A DNA stretch of 64,000 nucleotides from assembly GCA_949358305.1 (NCBI GenBank), contig OX442318.1:4574501-4638500 (forward strand), in the 5' to 3' direction. Positions 1 to 21,698 of this stretch are shown here, piece by piece. Each line of letters opens with the position of its first letter. Position 1 is the stretch's first letter. The DNA comes from Strigamia acuminata. Taxonomy: Eukaryota > Arthropoda > Chilopoda > Geophilomorpha > Linotaeniidae. The position numbers and the translations under genes were made by a program. Below the pieces are notes generated by a model. It was not told the DNA's origin. It ran no database searches and saw only the letters and a list, made by a program, of their open reading frames with translations.

Positions 1-182
1 TATGAATTTATGTTGTAAGACCTATTTCCTTTGAAGGCAATTTTGTTTTTGTTGACGTTGTAATAAAAAGCAACTTTACATTGCATGCTTTCCACTGACA
101 AATATTCATTGCATCAAGTTGAGTGTCCCTACAACAGTTTCCAATTTGCTGCTGTACTTCAAGCTGAGAAAGCGTCTAGAGG

Positions 183-2394
183 ATGACTACTAGGGTCAAT
201 TCTGTGGGGCTGTGGACGGCACACCGGCGCCACAAAGCCAGGGAAGTGAAAGTTACTACCGACACAAGTCTGCCAATCATCCAAAAGATCCTGGATTCAA
301 ATTACAACTTATACTTCAAGATGTTTTGGATTGTTGCAATCATCACTTGTTTTGCTCTTTGCTTTTATCAGATAGGCTTCAGGATTCAGAACTACCTTCA
401 GGAGCCTACCACTATCAAATTGGAGATGAAGCGGTTGACTACGGTCACATTTCCATCCGTTGTGCTCTGCTCCAGTGGACTGACAAACACTATGAAAAAG
501 AGTCTTGATAATATCAAAGCGTGTGAAAAGAACAGATCAGGCTGTGAGGTCTTTATGAAACACATGACAGCTCCGTTTGAACAGCGCAATACTACTATGG
601 AAAGAGAGATTCAGATTTTCAGTGGACTTAACCACACTGCGATTAAATTTAGTAGTCATGTAAGTAGTAAAAAACGAGATCAAATTATTGACACCCTCTA
701 ATTAATTGAAAAACCCCCAAATCCATTTAATTTCACACCAATTATTCACACACTATTTCTATTTATTAGACCCCCCAAAACTATTTATTTCCACAATATT
801 TATTTTTACACTATTTTCCTTGAAAAACTTTTTAAGACTATCCGCCAATTGTGTATAAAGTATCCCATGTAGTCTCTTAAACTTTGGTTAGCTTGTTTTA
901 TTGAGGACAAAATTGCTCAATAAAACTTCTGGATATGTATCTAATTCAGGATTTTATTGCAGTGTCCCTTATTTTCTAAACAAGGTGAAATCTGTGATGG
1001 CGTAGCAGTGGAAACTGAAATGAGGATTCAAAACATGGACACTATTTGGGGTTACTGCCTGGTTCTTACTTTGAGTAAGTTGTAATAGTATTTTCTTAGA
1101 AATGTATACTTTATTATTGTTATTTTTTTGTGTACAGAAAAGGAAATGGAGTACAGGGGACCTTTTACCTGGATTTTGCTGAGTTGGGATAATGCCCTGT
1201 TCTCTCCTTCACCGGACATGGAATTAGCAACTGATTATTATGTGGGTATAACCAAACCTTTTTGAAGTAAGCAAACACCTAACACTTTTATAAACTGTTT
1301 AGTTTTTTCTTCAACCGAATGAATCAGCTCTTTCTAGACATGATGCCATTTACTTAACTGAAACTCTTGAGTTGGGTTATGAAACAATGGTGAGAATTAC
1401 AGCTCGAGAAGTAAGCTACGCAATTATATATCCAATAAAGAAAAAGAAATATTTTTACATGCAATTTTGCAGTTCAATTTTATTAGTTCCAAGAAGCGGC
1501 GATGCACCGACGACTTGTCAGCCATTAAATGCTTTGACTCATGCATGGACAATCTACTTGCCAAAAACTTAAGCTGTCAGTAAGTTTTCCACATAGCTTA
1601 ATTTGTCATAATCTTAGCAGGGCCACCTTAACCAACTGGCTCGACTAATGGGAGTACACATTGTGAGGTGCCTTTTTGAGTGCAACTCGAGTATAGGAGT
1701 GGCTGTTTAGCAGGGGAATGCACCTAAGACACTCAATCAAATCCCTTTGACAACTGAATAAAGCTTTACCAATAACCTTAACTCGTGTCTTGTGTATTTT
1801 CTGGATAAAATCTTATCGTGTGTGTTGCATCCAGCACCTCATGGCCCTCCACTGACCATGCAGCGTCCGTCCAAACACTCACAATAGTTTTAGTGTATGA
1901 AAATGAAGGAAAAGTGGTTTTCATTCATTATTGGGGTTGAGATCAAATATAAAAAAAATGCTGTGGCACCAATTAATCAATTCAAATTCTGTTCTGACTT
2001 TATACATCACTCTGTTTACAGAATTCCCATTTTGAAGTCAGGAAACTTGGCCTCGTGTTCAAATATCAAGGCTACAATCGATGCATTTGCAAGCTCTGAT
2101 TTGGTGTACACAGCACTGAAATCTTCATCGTGCCACTGTACTCGCAGATGTATCAAAATGATGTACAAAATGAGTATTGATGGCAAAGTGGAAACGAAGG
2201 ACAACCGGACCAAACTCAAGCTCTTATATTCTGATGACACCTTAGAAGTTCTGACTGAGGCTGAAATATTTTCTTTTTCAGAACTAGTTAGTGAGATCGG
2301 TGGAACGGTCGGCTTGTACTTGGGAATATGCTTTTTCACTGTGTTTGAACTGCTTGAAAAGTTGGCTACACGGTTAATTCGGAGGTGCTGTTAA
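183..2394 (+). CDS. DEG/ENaC (pickpocket/ASIC-like) sodium channel subunit
   Basis: Predicted subunit of a trimeric, amiloride-type sodium channel of the plasma membrane. Six exons join in frame: 183-659, 963-1074, 1138-1245, 1328-1410, 1473-1579 and 2022-2394, giving 419 residues. An in-frame TAG at 177-179 lies just before the ATG, so 183 is the likely start. Visible parts are a short cytoplasmic N-terminus, TM1 at about residues 47-68, the family motif FPSVVLC near residue 91, a Cys-containing extracellular domain with NxT glycosylation sites, and a C-terminal SEIGGTVGLYLG segment leading into TM2. The selectivity-filter position reads G-I-C (residues 397-399) rather than the usual G-x-S, and the conserved N-terminal His-Gly gating pair is not seen (the region reads TSLPII). 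At 419 residues it is short for the family, with a reduced extracellular domain. An AATAAA follows the stop. The exact subtype is not resolved. Confidence 0.88.
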
Positions 2395-2736
2395 TAAATA
2401 TAAGCTCTGAAACAAGTGACAGAGTGGCTTTTTCTGCAATAAGAAATGTACTTAAAGAAAAAATGTTTAATTCGTGTTGTTAGCTGTGAAATATTAATTT
2501 GCAAAAACTTAATAAAGCAATAACATATATTGAAAGTGATTTTTATTCTCAGCTCTAAAGGATGAGTGGGATACAACTAACTAAGCGCCATTTTATACAT
2601 AAAATGAGAAAATAGGCTCTACTCATTTTTTGTGTTTAATTTTCTTGCCGTTAGATGGCGCGAGATGTTGCAGTTGTCATAGAAACTGTTTTGAAAGAGA
2701 GTAAACAAAGCTTCCATTGCGGAGTAATAAGTAAAA
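2395..2736. other. Intergenic spacer between the DEG/ENaC and IFT27 genes
   Basis: The start of this spacer holds the AATAAA signal of the channel gene. The rest should contain the IFT27 promoter and 5' leader. No conserved promoter element was recognised. Confidence 0.5.
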
Positions 2737-3711
2737 ATGCTTTGTAAAAACCCATCTGCGACGAATGTTTTACGAGCCAAGTGTGTCATTGCAGGTTCGA
2801 AAGCAAATGGAATTCAGTGTAAAACAAAATGGTTATTTTTAAATTGTTTATTTTTCCAGGTGACAGCACAGTGGGGAAAACAGCTTTGATGCAAATGTTC
2901 ACTAGTGATGGAGTTAATTTTCCCAAAAACTACACAATGGTAAACAGAAACGATTTTTAAATGACATGATAAAATATTGGTTAATTTTTCAGACTTGTGG
3001 GGTTGAATTATGTGTAAAAAGTGTCAACATCCCTGAAACTAGCGACAGTGTTGTGAGTAAAATTGAAAGAAAAAATTAAATAAATAAATAAACAAAAATA
3101 ATATGTCTTAGGAACTTTATTTATATGATTCTGCTGGCAAGGATGTATTTACAGAAAAACTGAAACTATATGTAATTAATTTATTAATTTATGAATTACC
3201 ATTGCCAGCATCATGCTGTGTGTAACAACTTGTGTTGCTACACACAACATGATGCTAAAATGGCAAAATTATTTATTTTTCTTTTATTTATCGATTTAAT
3301 TTCTTTTTTTACACTTTCAGTGGAGTAAACCGTGTTTACTATGCTTAGTTTATGATGTAACCAATGAAAAATCGCTCCAAAGCGTTACAAAATGGCACGA
3401 AATGGTGAAAACGTTATGCACGGAAGAACATTTGCCAGCCGTTTTGATAGGCAACAAAATCGATTTGAAAGATCGTCGTCAGGTGTCGCCTAAAGCTGCG
3501 CAAGAAATAGCCAAGAGTTTGGATGTTGTTTATTTGGAATGCTCGGCGGTAAAACTCGTAATTTAAAACTGCTAAAGGAAAAAACTTTATTCAAAATAAA
3601 TTAAAATTACAGAAAGAAAACACAAACGTTGCAGATCCGTTATTCTACTTGGCGAACGAATGGTACAAAATGTACATAGAAAAAACAACCGGGTTTAAAA
3701 CCATAACTTAA
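2737..3711 (+). CDS. IFT27: IFT27 (RABL4), Rab-like GTPase of intraflagellar transport
   Basis: Small Rab-like GTPase of the IFT-B complex, which acts in ciliary cargo transport and BBSome exit. Six exons join in frame: 2737-2794, 2860-2939, 2993-3052, 3112-3171, 3321-3548 and 3613-3711, giving 194 residues, close to the human length. Residues 20-27 form the P-loop GDSTVGKT. The G3 motif is DSAGKD near residue 72, where canonical Rabs have DTAGQE; DSAG is characteristic of IFT27. NKID at 131-134 is G4 and ECSAK is G5. No C-terminal prenylation cysteines are present, which also fits IFT27. The gene converges on the M1AP homologue with only 88 bp between stop codons, so their 3' UTRs probably overlap. 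It implies a ciliated cell type. Confidence 0.9.
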
Positions 3712-3799
3712 AAAGTTCCAAATTCCAGTTCACTTGTAAAAGGGAATTTACTCGTACAAATTGTAATCACACATTCACGAATGAACTGGAATTGGTTAT

Positions 3800-6148
3800 T
3801 TATTCAAAATGGAGTTTGTTCGCTAAATTTCTCTTTGTTGTCGATTTCCCGCTTTTAAATAACGGTTTTTTCGCCGGTTTAGCGTTCACAAAACCGCTAG
3901 AGAGAGACTGGAACAGTGACGATGAGTAGGAAGGAACTTGATAGATTTCTTCGATTTTTAAAGAATTTAAATGTTTTTCCACTTTTTCTCCGATTTGTTT
4001 GGAGATTATGTCGTGGGATGACGTCACTTCAACAGTTGGCAGCAGCAGTTCGTCGACGGCGATGGATTTGATCAATAAAGACGAGCATTGAGGCGAAGAG
4101 AAGATGACAAAATGGCCGCTCGGTAGGTTAGGTAGTGATGGTTTGAGTTTGGTGATGAGAACGAGTTGTTTGGAGTTTAGTGAGTGGCAGAGGCTGGTGA
4201 AGGATTGTTGGTTGGTTTCCAGTTCGGACCATTCGATTTTCCAGCAAGTGCTCGCTATTAGGATGTTGGGAGAGCCGAAGAGGATGGAATCACAAATTCC
4301 TGTTTGGTGCACGAGTTTGGTGGCGATTAGTTGGTAGATTTTGTTGGTGTTATCTGTTGATGGAAATTGGAAAAGGAATTAATTTTGAGTTTAAAAAATG
4401 CGGGAATTTGGGGGAAAAAAATGGAGGAATTTGATTGAAAAAAATCGAAATTTTATGAAATTTGCATTAAAAAGTCTTAATTTCAAGAAATTTGCATGAA
4501 AAAAGTCGAAATTTCAAGAATTTTGCATGAAAAAAGTCAAATTTCAAGAAATTTGTATAAAAAAAGTCGAAACTTGACGAAATTTCAACAAAAATTGACG
4601 AAATTTCAACAAATTGGCATGGAAATAAATATATATTCAAGGAATTACAATATTTTAAAAAAAAGTGAAACTATCAACAACTACGATTTCCAAAACCAAA
4701 AATCTTTGACAAATCAATGCAAATGTCAACAGTGAACAAACCTGACAAAAACAAAATGTAATTAATTCAAACAGGGCTGGACTGGGAACAAATTTATTGC
4801 CGGGAAATCTGGGTGTTCGGGCCACAATTAATGAAGTCGGGACAGGCCACAGCCGCCACGGGCCACCGGGACACTCCCGGTAGCCCGCCGGGCCAGTCCA
4901 GCACTGAATTCAAATCAAAAACATAAATTTCCTCAAACACATCCATTTTTCTTCCGCCAATTTCCTATATCACCCAAAATAAACTATGGTATACCTTTTC
5001 CTTTAAAACATCCAGCACTTTTTTTACTCTCCAAAAACCACCGATCACCCAACAAAAACTGCTCCGGCATCGGCAACAAATCCGGATTAACGATCCGCTC
5101 AAACATGTCGCACTTGATCATCAAATCACTCCCATTCAATCCGGGCAAAATTATATCAACATTTTCGTGATCCAAATCGTGATTATGAAGCCAATTCTTG
5201 AAATAATTATCTAAAAAATAAAGAAAGAAAGAAATTTCAACAAAAAAAAATATTATTTGATGTATAGAACTACGTCTTTCTCCGCACTGCAACGAAATCT
5301 GCAACGGAAATGACGTCATACTGACAACTCACTCTGGTGACAGTTGACGTAGTTCTATCTAACAGCACAGTTGCTTTTAAATCATTATTTTCTTACCGAA
5401 TTGAAATTTGTCGTTTTTTAATCTCAATCGATCCACAATTCCGGAAAACGAATTCTCGCCATTAGATGACGAATCGCAGCTCTCTTCGCCCGATTTGTTT
5501 AAACAGCAAATCCCCACAACTTGAATCTTTTTCACATTTCCGACGTCCATTTTTGTTACTACATCTTCCACTTGACTCACAAAATTATCCAACGACCTTG
5601 TCGTTAAAATTATAATTTCTAACTGCAACCATTTGTCTTCAACGACCGAAAATTCCTTAAAAATCAAAACAAATAATTTAAAATTTGATTTTATCCGCCA
5701 TTTTCACAACATCCCATATTCCAGTTCATTTGTGAATTAGGAACTCTACTGGAAAACATTGATACAGTTTATTTGTGAATTCACAAGTGATATGGAATTG
5801 GTATGTCTTATGTTTTACTTGTTTAAATGTTTTTCTCTGGTTAATTGCATGTATCAAAGCCTCGTTTATGCATTCGTGGGTATTTTCGGCAACAAGTTGG
5901 AAATTTTTCAACGATTGTAAAGCGGAATTAAAACGCTGTAGGTTTCCTTTGACCGGTTGCAATGGGAATAAACACTCGCAGAATGACGTCATCACTAATA
6001 AACTTAGGGAGGGAATCAGGGTAGGTCCTTTTAGGTTCGATGCGAGGCAAACGACGTTTTCCAATGAATCTGATAAATTTTTAAGTGTAATTGTGTCCAT
6101 ACGTGATGATAAATCGATAATTATCACGCGAGTTGGTGCCATCGCCAT
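3800..6148 (-). CDS. M1AP: M1AP (meiosis 1 associated protein) homologue
   Basis: Homologue of vertebrate M1AP, a germ-line protein needed for meiosis I in male mice. Four exons on the minus strand join in frame: 6148-5819, 5655-5397, 5210-4995 and 4353-3800, giving 452 residues (human about 530). Shared blocks recognised by eye include an N-terminal stretch ending in VKGN, LQLEIIILTTRS, FKNWLHNHDLDHE, KCDMFERIVNPDLLP, and a C-terminal block containing TCWKIEW, ELETNQQ and LCHSLNSK. The C-terminal tail is shorter than in mammals. No catalytic motif is visible. The first ATG is 404 bp from the divergent WAP-like gene, so the two may share a bidirectional promoter. Intron 3 holds a repeat array and a hAT-type MITE. 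Orthology rests on remembered similarity and needs a reciprocal search. Confidence 0.85.
4430..4625. repeat. Degenerate tandem array in M1AP intron 3
   Basis: Imperfect repeats of about 30 nt built on 'gtcgaaatttcaagaaattt' and 'gcatgaaaaa'. They lie wholly within the intron and give only spurious ORFs. Confidence 0.75.
4772..4906. mobile_element. hAT-type MITE
   Basis: A 135-bp non-autonomous element. It begins 'cagggctggactggg' and ends 'gggccagtccagcactg', which are imperfect terminal inverted repeats. It is flanked by a perfect 8-bp duplication 'aattcaaa', the hAT target-site size. The interior is GC-rich. It lies in an intron of the M1AP homologue. Confidence 0.85.
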
Positions 6149-6551
6149 TACGGTTAAAGCAGACGACAGTCTAGATGTTGTCCGACTCCTCCTTGCTCCG
6201 TATCATGAAATATCGTGTAATAAAAATAAATTTTTTTTGAAGAATTGGAAAAGTTGTTTATACAAAATTTGAAATAAAATAATACTAGAAATAAAAATAA
6301 AAATAAATCGTGTGCGGAAGCGATTTCATTGACTGGACCAACGGTGACGTAATCAGGATTCAAAAGTGTATTTTATGTTCTTACCGGAAACCTTATTTTA
6401 TTTTATTTTTGTGCGTTGTGTTTTTTTTCCTTTCTTTCTTTCAAATGCAAATAAAATTAATTTATATTCAGTAAAAAGTCTGATATTCGCCGGGATGTGC
6501 TTTTTCTACTCAACCCCTTGCTAGAGGCTGTGCGACGCTGGTCATCACAAA
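6149..6551. promoter_or_regulatory. Divergent intergenic region between M1AP and the WAP-like gene
   Basis: The 403 bp between two head-to-head start codons must hold both promoters and 5' leaders. It is AT-rich with simple 'aaataaaaat' and 'tttattttat' runs. No TATA box or initiator was assigned with confidence. Confidence 0.45.
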
Positions 6552-7583
6552 ATGTTAACAGTATTAATAGTGTTTTGTATACTTGTTATTAATTTTCAAC
6601 TTTCTCAAAGTGCTCCTTGTTCTACTTGCTTGGAATCGAATTCTGTAGCGTGTTGTGACCAATACAAAAGATGTTGTGAGGAGGGTAAAAAAAAATTAAA
6701 ATATTATTATTTTTTCAAAAATAAATTCAATTTACTTTTTTCAGTGGTTGATCGTCTAGGAACCTGTCCATCATTCACCGGAAAATGCACGTTTAAGTGT
6801 TTCGACGATAAATATTGTGCACCTGATGAAAAATGCTGCTCAAACGACCCATCTTTCCCAAGCAAAGTGTGTTTTTCTCCAAAAAGCGGAAGTACGTACT
6901 CAGCATCAAATTTTTTAAAATATTTTTCGATTAAAATATTTTTTGACGACTTTTCTTATTCCAGCCATAGTTGTTCCAGCTTTTAAATAAAACCTTTATT
7001 TCGAGTTTTAGAAAAACCCAATGTTTCAGATTAGACGAAAACCCAACATTTCAGTTTTTAGGAAAGCCCCAATAGTTCAGGTTTAGGAAAACCCAATATT
7101 TCAGGTTTTAGAAACACCCAATATTTAGTTTTGCAATCGTTTTCTAATTATCTATGCTTTTGGTTAATTGTTCGTTGTTTAGAGCGACAAAAATGTCATT
7201 AAAACAGTTTTATTTATATTAATTCATTGACAGTTTGCCCGAAATCATTATCGAAATCGAAGAAATTGAAATCGTGTCAAGCGCGAACTGATTGCACTGG
7301 CGATGAACTATGCTGCGTCGATCCAAGAAAAACGGGTTGTTGTTTAAAATATATCAAAGACACGTCAATAAGCGAAACCACAACACCAACACCAATAGAA
7401 GAAGAGACTGAAATAGTGACTGTAATAGTGACTGAAATAGTGACTGAAGTAGAAACTGAACCAACAAGTGAAGAAACTACTGAACCAACAACTAAAGAAA
7501 CTAGTTCTTCGCTAATAAAAGATGCGACTGCTTCAAAATCATCTCATGTTGATGAATGGGTTCCTACTGGCAATCCAAAATAA
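6552..7583 (+). CDS. Secreted WAP-like Cys-rich protein with acidic Thr-rich tail
   Basis: Predicted secreted protein of the whey-acidic-protein four-disulfide-core type; such proteins are often protease inhibitors or antimicrobial. Exons 6552-6684, 6745-6891 and 7234-7583 join in frame to 209 residues. Residues 1-20 form a hydrophobic signal peptide ending near SQSA. A short Cys-rich segment follows, then a WAP-like unit (GTCPSFTGKC, DDKYC, EKCC) with seven rather than eight cysteines, and a second unit (VCPKS, KSC, RTDC, ELCC, GCC). The last part of about 70 residues is a low-complexity Glu/Thr/Val tail, likely O-glycosylated. Intron 2 contains an alternative acceptor before position 6964 that would give an early stop and is followed by AATAAA, so a shorter one-domain isoform is possible. 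Inhibitor activity cannot be judged from the sequence. Confidence 0.72.
7010..7130. repeat. Short tandem repeat in WAP-gene intron 2
   Basis: About five imperfect copies of a roughly 25-nt unit resembling 'aaacccaatatttcaggttt'. Confidence 0.75.
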
Positions 7584-7931
7584 ATATTAAAAAAATGTAA
7601 TGAAATAAAAGGAAGGAAAAATGGCAGCCATTTTGTTTGATTTTGCAAGAAAAACTGTATATCAATTTTTTTTTTTACTTTATATAATTTTTACAAAAAT
7701 AAATAAATAAATACCATAAATAAATAAATAAATCTGCTAGTGCTCAGCGCCATCTACCAAAAACATCCATAAAGATTCTGTTACTGCAGCGCTCTGGCGC
7801 ACAGACATGGCGTATGAATACAAATCCACTTTTTCACCGCCTCACTCCGCGAGGTCAAAGTCGTTGCTCGCAGAGGTGTTTGTGTGTTAAAAATCGGTGA
7901 AAGGAATCTGAATGAATTGGATCTTGGAATC
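7584..7931. other. Intergenic spacer upstream of SMURF
   Basis: It holds the 3' end of the WAP-like gene, simple 'aaataaataaat' repeats and the presumed SMURF promoter and 5' leader. No defined element was recognised. Confidence 0.45.
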
Positions 7932-19016
<11,085 letters not shown>

Positions 19017-19833
19017 TAAAACGAAATAAATCTTTTAAAAAATGTGATAATTAATTCTAATTAATTCTAATTAATTGATTAATCGATCGTTATTTTATTT
19101 TATTTTTGGCTGGATTTATCATTAAGTCGTCACTTTGTTATAGGGACATTTGATTTTTATGTTTTTTGTCATTTTTGGTGGTTTATTTTTCTTGTTAAAT
19201 GATGAAAATGTGATTTAATTGATTTTCGTTTGAAGCATTTTTGATTTTTTTAATTTTTTTTAATTTTTAAAGATTTTATTTTTAGCAACTTGTAATAATT
19301 ACATAATTGGTATTAAATTAGTTAAATGTGATTAATAAGGTTAGGAATTTGATAAATATTTAACCCTTTTTCATAGTTATCAGCTTTTATTTATTTATTT
19401 TTTATTTTCGAGAATAGAAAAAAAGGAGAGAAAAAAATGGCTGACTTTTTTTATTTTTATTTTTGTCATTTTTATTTTTTTTTTAGTTGTAAATAATTTT
19501 CTTTTTAGAAGAAACAATGGAAAAATGACGTTTATTTAGTATAGTTATATCCTGCTGTTGTGTATGTTTGTGCTTTTTGCAGTTTTATTGCGTTTTTATG
19601 ATTTTTCCAAACAATTCTTTGATTCATAGAAACAAAAATGTAAATATTTAAACCGAAAAAGAAAAAAAAAAACAATAATGAAAACAGAAAAGAACAAAAA
19701 ATAAAAAATGCTTCATATAAAAAGAATATTTTACTCGTCTTTGGTCATAAAATAATTACATTTGCATAAAAAAACCGAAATTTACATATTTTGCACTTAA
19801 TGAATGATAATGTCAGGTCAAACAAGTAATAAA

Positions 19834-20541
19834 TCAAAAAGATATGTCGTCACTCGACGGCGAACTGTCCACTTTGCTCAATTTTCGAGCCGTGTAGGCC
19901 TTTCGCCTTGGCAACGGCGCTGCCGGTGGTTTAGGCCTAAATTCCGTTTCGACGTCGATTTTCCCCCGTTTCAACGGCGGTGGTCCGTAATCGTTATCCG
20001 AGAGCCCCAAATGAGCTAAATCAAGTTCATCACAATCAGAAACACTTTCCTTTCCAGTTCGAAACGAACCTGGTAAAAGAAAAGTGAATTTTTTCCGCTT
20101 TTTCCTCACACATATTCTACTTTTACTTGTTGCTATGACGCCATTTAAAATTGTCGTCGCTAGGGCGCCATTTTCCTTGTTGGACGGCTGCGCCCGCTGG
20201 GCCCGCTGAGCGGCAGACGACCGGTCCGTTCCCGTCGAATTATTCACGTTCCTGTGCCCGGATAGGAAGGCGGGCATGGCGAGGCGAAACCCGCGAAATT
20301 TTTTCGTTTTCGTTATTTGCTCATTCTCGTTTTCAGAGATCTCGTCGTCCGATGCCACTAGGTTTTCCGTACTCATTCGCAGTTCACGCGATAAAATGCG
20401 AGGTGCGACGTGCGACTGCCGGTGAAAATTACATTCCAACACTTGACGGCGCAGTGAGGTACGGCGGGGAAACGTGGCCGCCTGCGACTTGGTCTTCGCA
20501 CTCTGGGTTAATGATTTGTTGTTTACGAGCGCCGCCATTTT
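19834..20541 (-). CDS. Unrecognised basic, Ser-rich nuclear-type protein, single exon
   Basis: An intronless 235-residue ORF starting at the ATG at 20541, in the context 'aaaATGGCGG'. I do not recognise the family. The protein is basic, Ser/Arg/Lys-rich and largely disordered. It has an acidic patch (SDDEISENENEQ), a KEN-box-like SNKENG, a D-box-like RRTSLRRQVL, basic clusters (VRKKRKKF, LKRGKID) suggesting nuclear import, and a phosphorylatable tail (SSPSSDDISF). KEN and D-box-like motifs would fit a protein degraded in the cell cycle, but that is inference. The frame stays open upstream to 20742 without an ATG, so the first exon could be longer. It is convergent with SMURF. Confidence 0.6.
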   Translation of the reverse strand, partial: KMAALVNNKSLTQSAKTKSQAATFPRRTSLRRQVLECNFHRQSHVAPRILSRELRMSTENLVASDDEISENENEQITKTKKFRGFRLAMPAFLSGHRNVNNSTGTDRSSAAQRAQRAQPSNKENGALATTILNGVIATSKSRICVRKKRKKFTFLLPGSFRTGKESVSDCDELDLAHLGLSDNDYGPPPLKRGKIDVETEFRPKPPAAPLPRRKAYTARKLSKVDSSPSSDDISF

Positions 20542-21227
20542 GAAGTTCTCGTTAGCACGTTGCGCGAAGCTACGGCGGTCCGGTGGTGGTTTCCGTGCGC
20601 GCGAATGCTGGCTTTGGATGGTTTTAACACGTATAAACACGTCCACATGAGAAATAAAGTGTTTTTTCACGGTTTTGTTGCTGTTTTGATGCACGTGGCC
20701 GAGGACGCGACACTTGAAACAGCGAAGTTGGTTAGTGGCCAATGAAATGACGAGGTTATTAATAGCCGGCCAATCAGAAGCGGCGGTTTGATTTTGAATT
20801 TGTGATGCTGATTTATGGCGTCAGATGGAGTCGAGTTAAATTTAATATTAAAATGTTATATAAACAATGTATTAATAAATTAATGATTTTAAAGTAAAAA
20901 TTTCTTCTTGTTTGATGCTATTTGAATAAATAAATAGAATTGTGGGTCTTTTAAAATTTTAGTTTGTATTTTTGCCGCGAGATGGAGGCAAGATGTGTTG
21001 ATCGTATTACGGATATTTGAAGCCGAAATAAATATTAATTACACTGATAAAATCGAGGTTAATACCTTAGATTGTTTAGTGAAAAAGTTGGAATAGAAAT
21101 CTTTAATAATAGAGTTTCCAGCGAATTGATTAAATCGATTTTGGTTGGGTCAACACTTGACGCACCATCCTAGTTACATGCAGAAATAACGCGTCGTATA
21201 TAAGGCAAGTGGAAAGCATAGAGGTTT
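20542..21227. other. Spacer between the single-exon gene and the U6 pair
   Basis: It contains the presumed promoter of the minus-strand gene and, at its right end, the promoter of the first U6 gene. An upstream open stretch at 20542-20742 encodes a partial CCHC-knuckle-like motif but has no ATG. Confidence 0.5.
21159..21203 (+). promoter_or_regulatory. U6-type PSE and TATA box for the plus-strand U6 gene
   Basis: A proximal-sequence-element-like block begins 'gacgcaccatccta' at 21159. A TATA box 'tatataa' lies at 21197-21203, 25-31 bp upstream of the U6 start. The same two blocks with the same spacing precede the second U6 gene, which supports their function as a Pol III snRNA promoter. Confidence 0.85.
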
Positions 21228-21243
21228 GTATTGCTTCGGCAAT

Positions 21244-21283
<40 letters not shown>

Positions 21284-21334
21284 GGCCCCTGCGCAAGGAT
21301 GACACGCAAAATCGTGAAGCGTTCCATATTTTTT
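21228..21334 (+). ncRNA. U6: U6 spliceosomal snRNA
   Basis: Full-length U6 of about 107 nt. The 5' stem-loop 'gtattgcttcggcaatac' is followed by the ACAUA-type 'atacatatactaaa', then 'gatacagagaagattagc', 'atggcccctgcgcaagg', and the 3' 'aagcgttccatatttt' with a terminal T run as the Pol III stop. U6 RNA forms the catalytic core of the major spliceosome with U2. Confidence 0.97.
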
Positions 21335-21523
21335 TTTCCTAAAAATTTGAATAAAATAATACAAGAAATTAATTTTTGTCGCCATTTTTTCCCCCTTAAA
21401 TAACAAACATCAAAATTTTTTTCAACAAAAATACGGAAACACTGTCGTGCCATTCGTGATTTAAAAAGTACGGATACTCTAAAGCACCATTTTTGTTTAT
21501 TTTGTTTATTTATTTTTTTAAAA

Positions 21524-21574
21524 AAAAAATATGGAACGCTTCACGATTTTGCGTGTCATCCTTGCGCAGGGGCC

Positions 21575-21614
<40 letters not shown>

Positions 21615-21630
21615 ATTGCCGAAGCAATAC
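21524..21630 (-). ncRNA. U6: U6 spliceosomal snRNA, second convergent copy
   Basis: The minus strand carries the same U6 sequence, apparently identical over the transcribed region, ending in a T run at about 21520-21529 (A run on the plus strand). The two U6 genes face each other with roughly 190 bp between their 3' ends, forming a near-perfect inverted repeat. Upstream promoter blocks are conserved, so both copies look functional. Confidence 0.97.
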
Positions 21631-21654
21631 AAACCTCTATGCTTTCGACTTGCC

Positions 21655-21698
21655 TTATATAGTGGTTCGATTTCTAACACCCATTAGGCTGGTGCGTC
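21655..21698 (-). promoter_or_regulatory. U6-type TATA box and PSE for the minus-strand U6 gene
   Basis: Reading the minus strand, 'gacgcaccagccta' (starting at 21698) and 'tatataagg' (21661-21655 and on) sit at the same distances from the U6 start as in the partner gene. The sequence between them has diverged, so these blocks appear to be under selection. Confidence 0.83.

Noticed and set aside
1621-1760. Possible DEG/ENaC exon after acceptor 'cttagcag' at 1620
   Set aside because: It meets a stop after a few codons in the required phase. The acceptor before 2022 gives a conserved continuation.
20542-20742. N-terminal extension with CxxC...GH zinc-knuckle-like start on the minus strand
   Set aside because: The frame is open but has no ATG; it begins at TTG. 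The knuckle lacks the final cysteine. The ATG at 20541 is the supported start.
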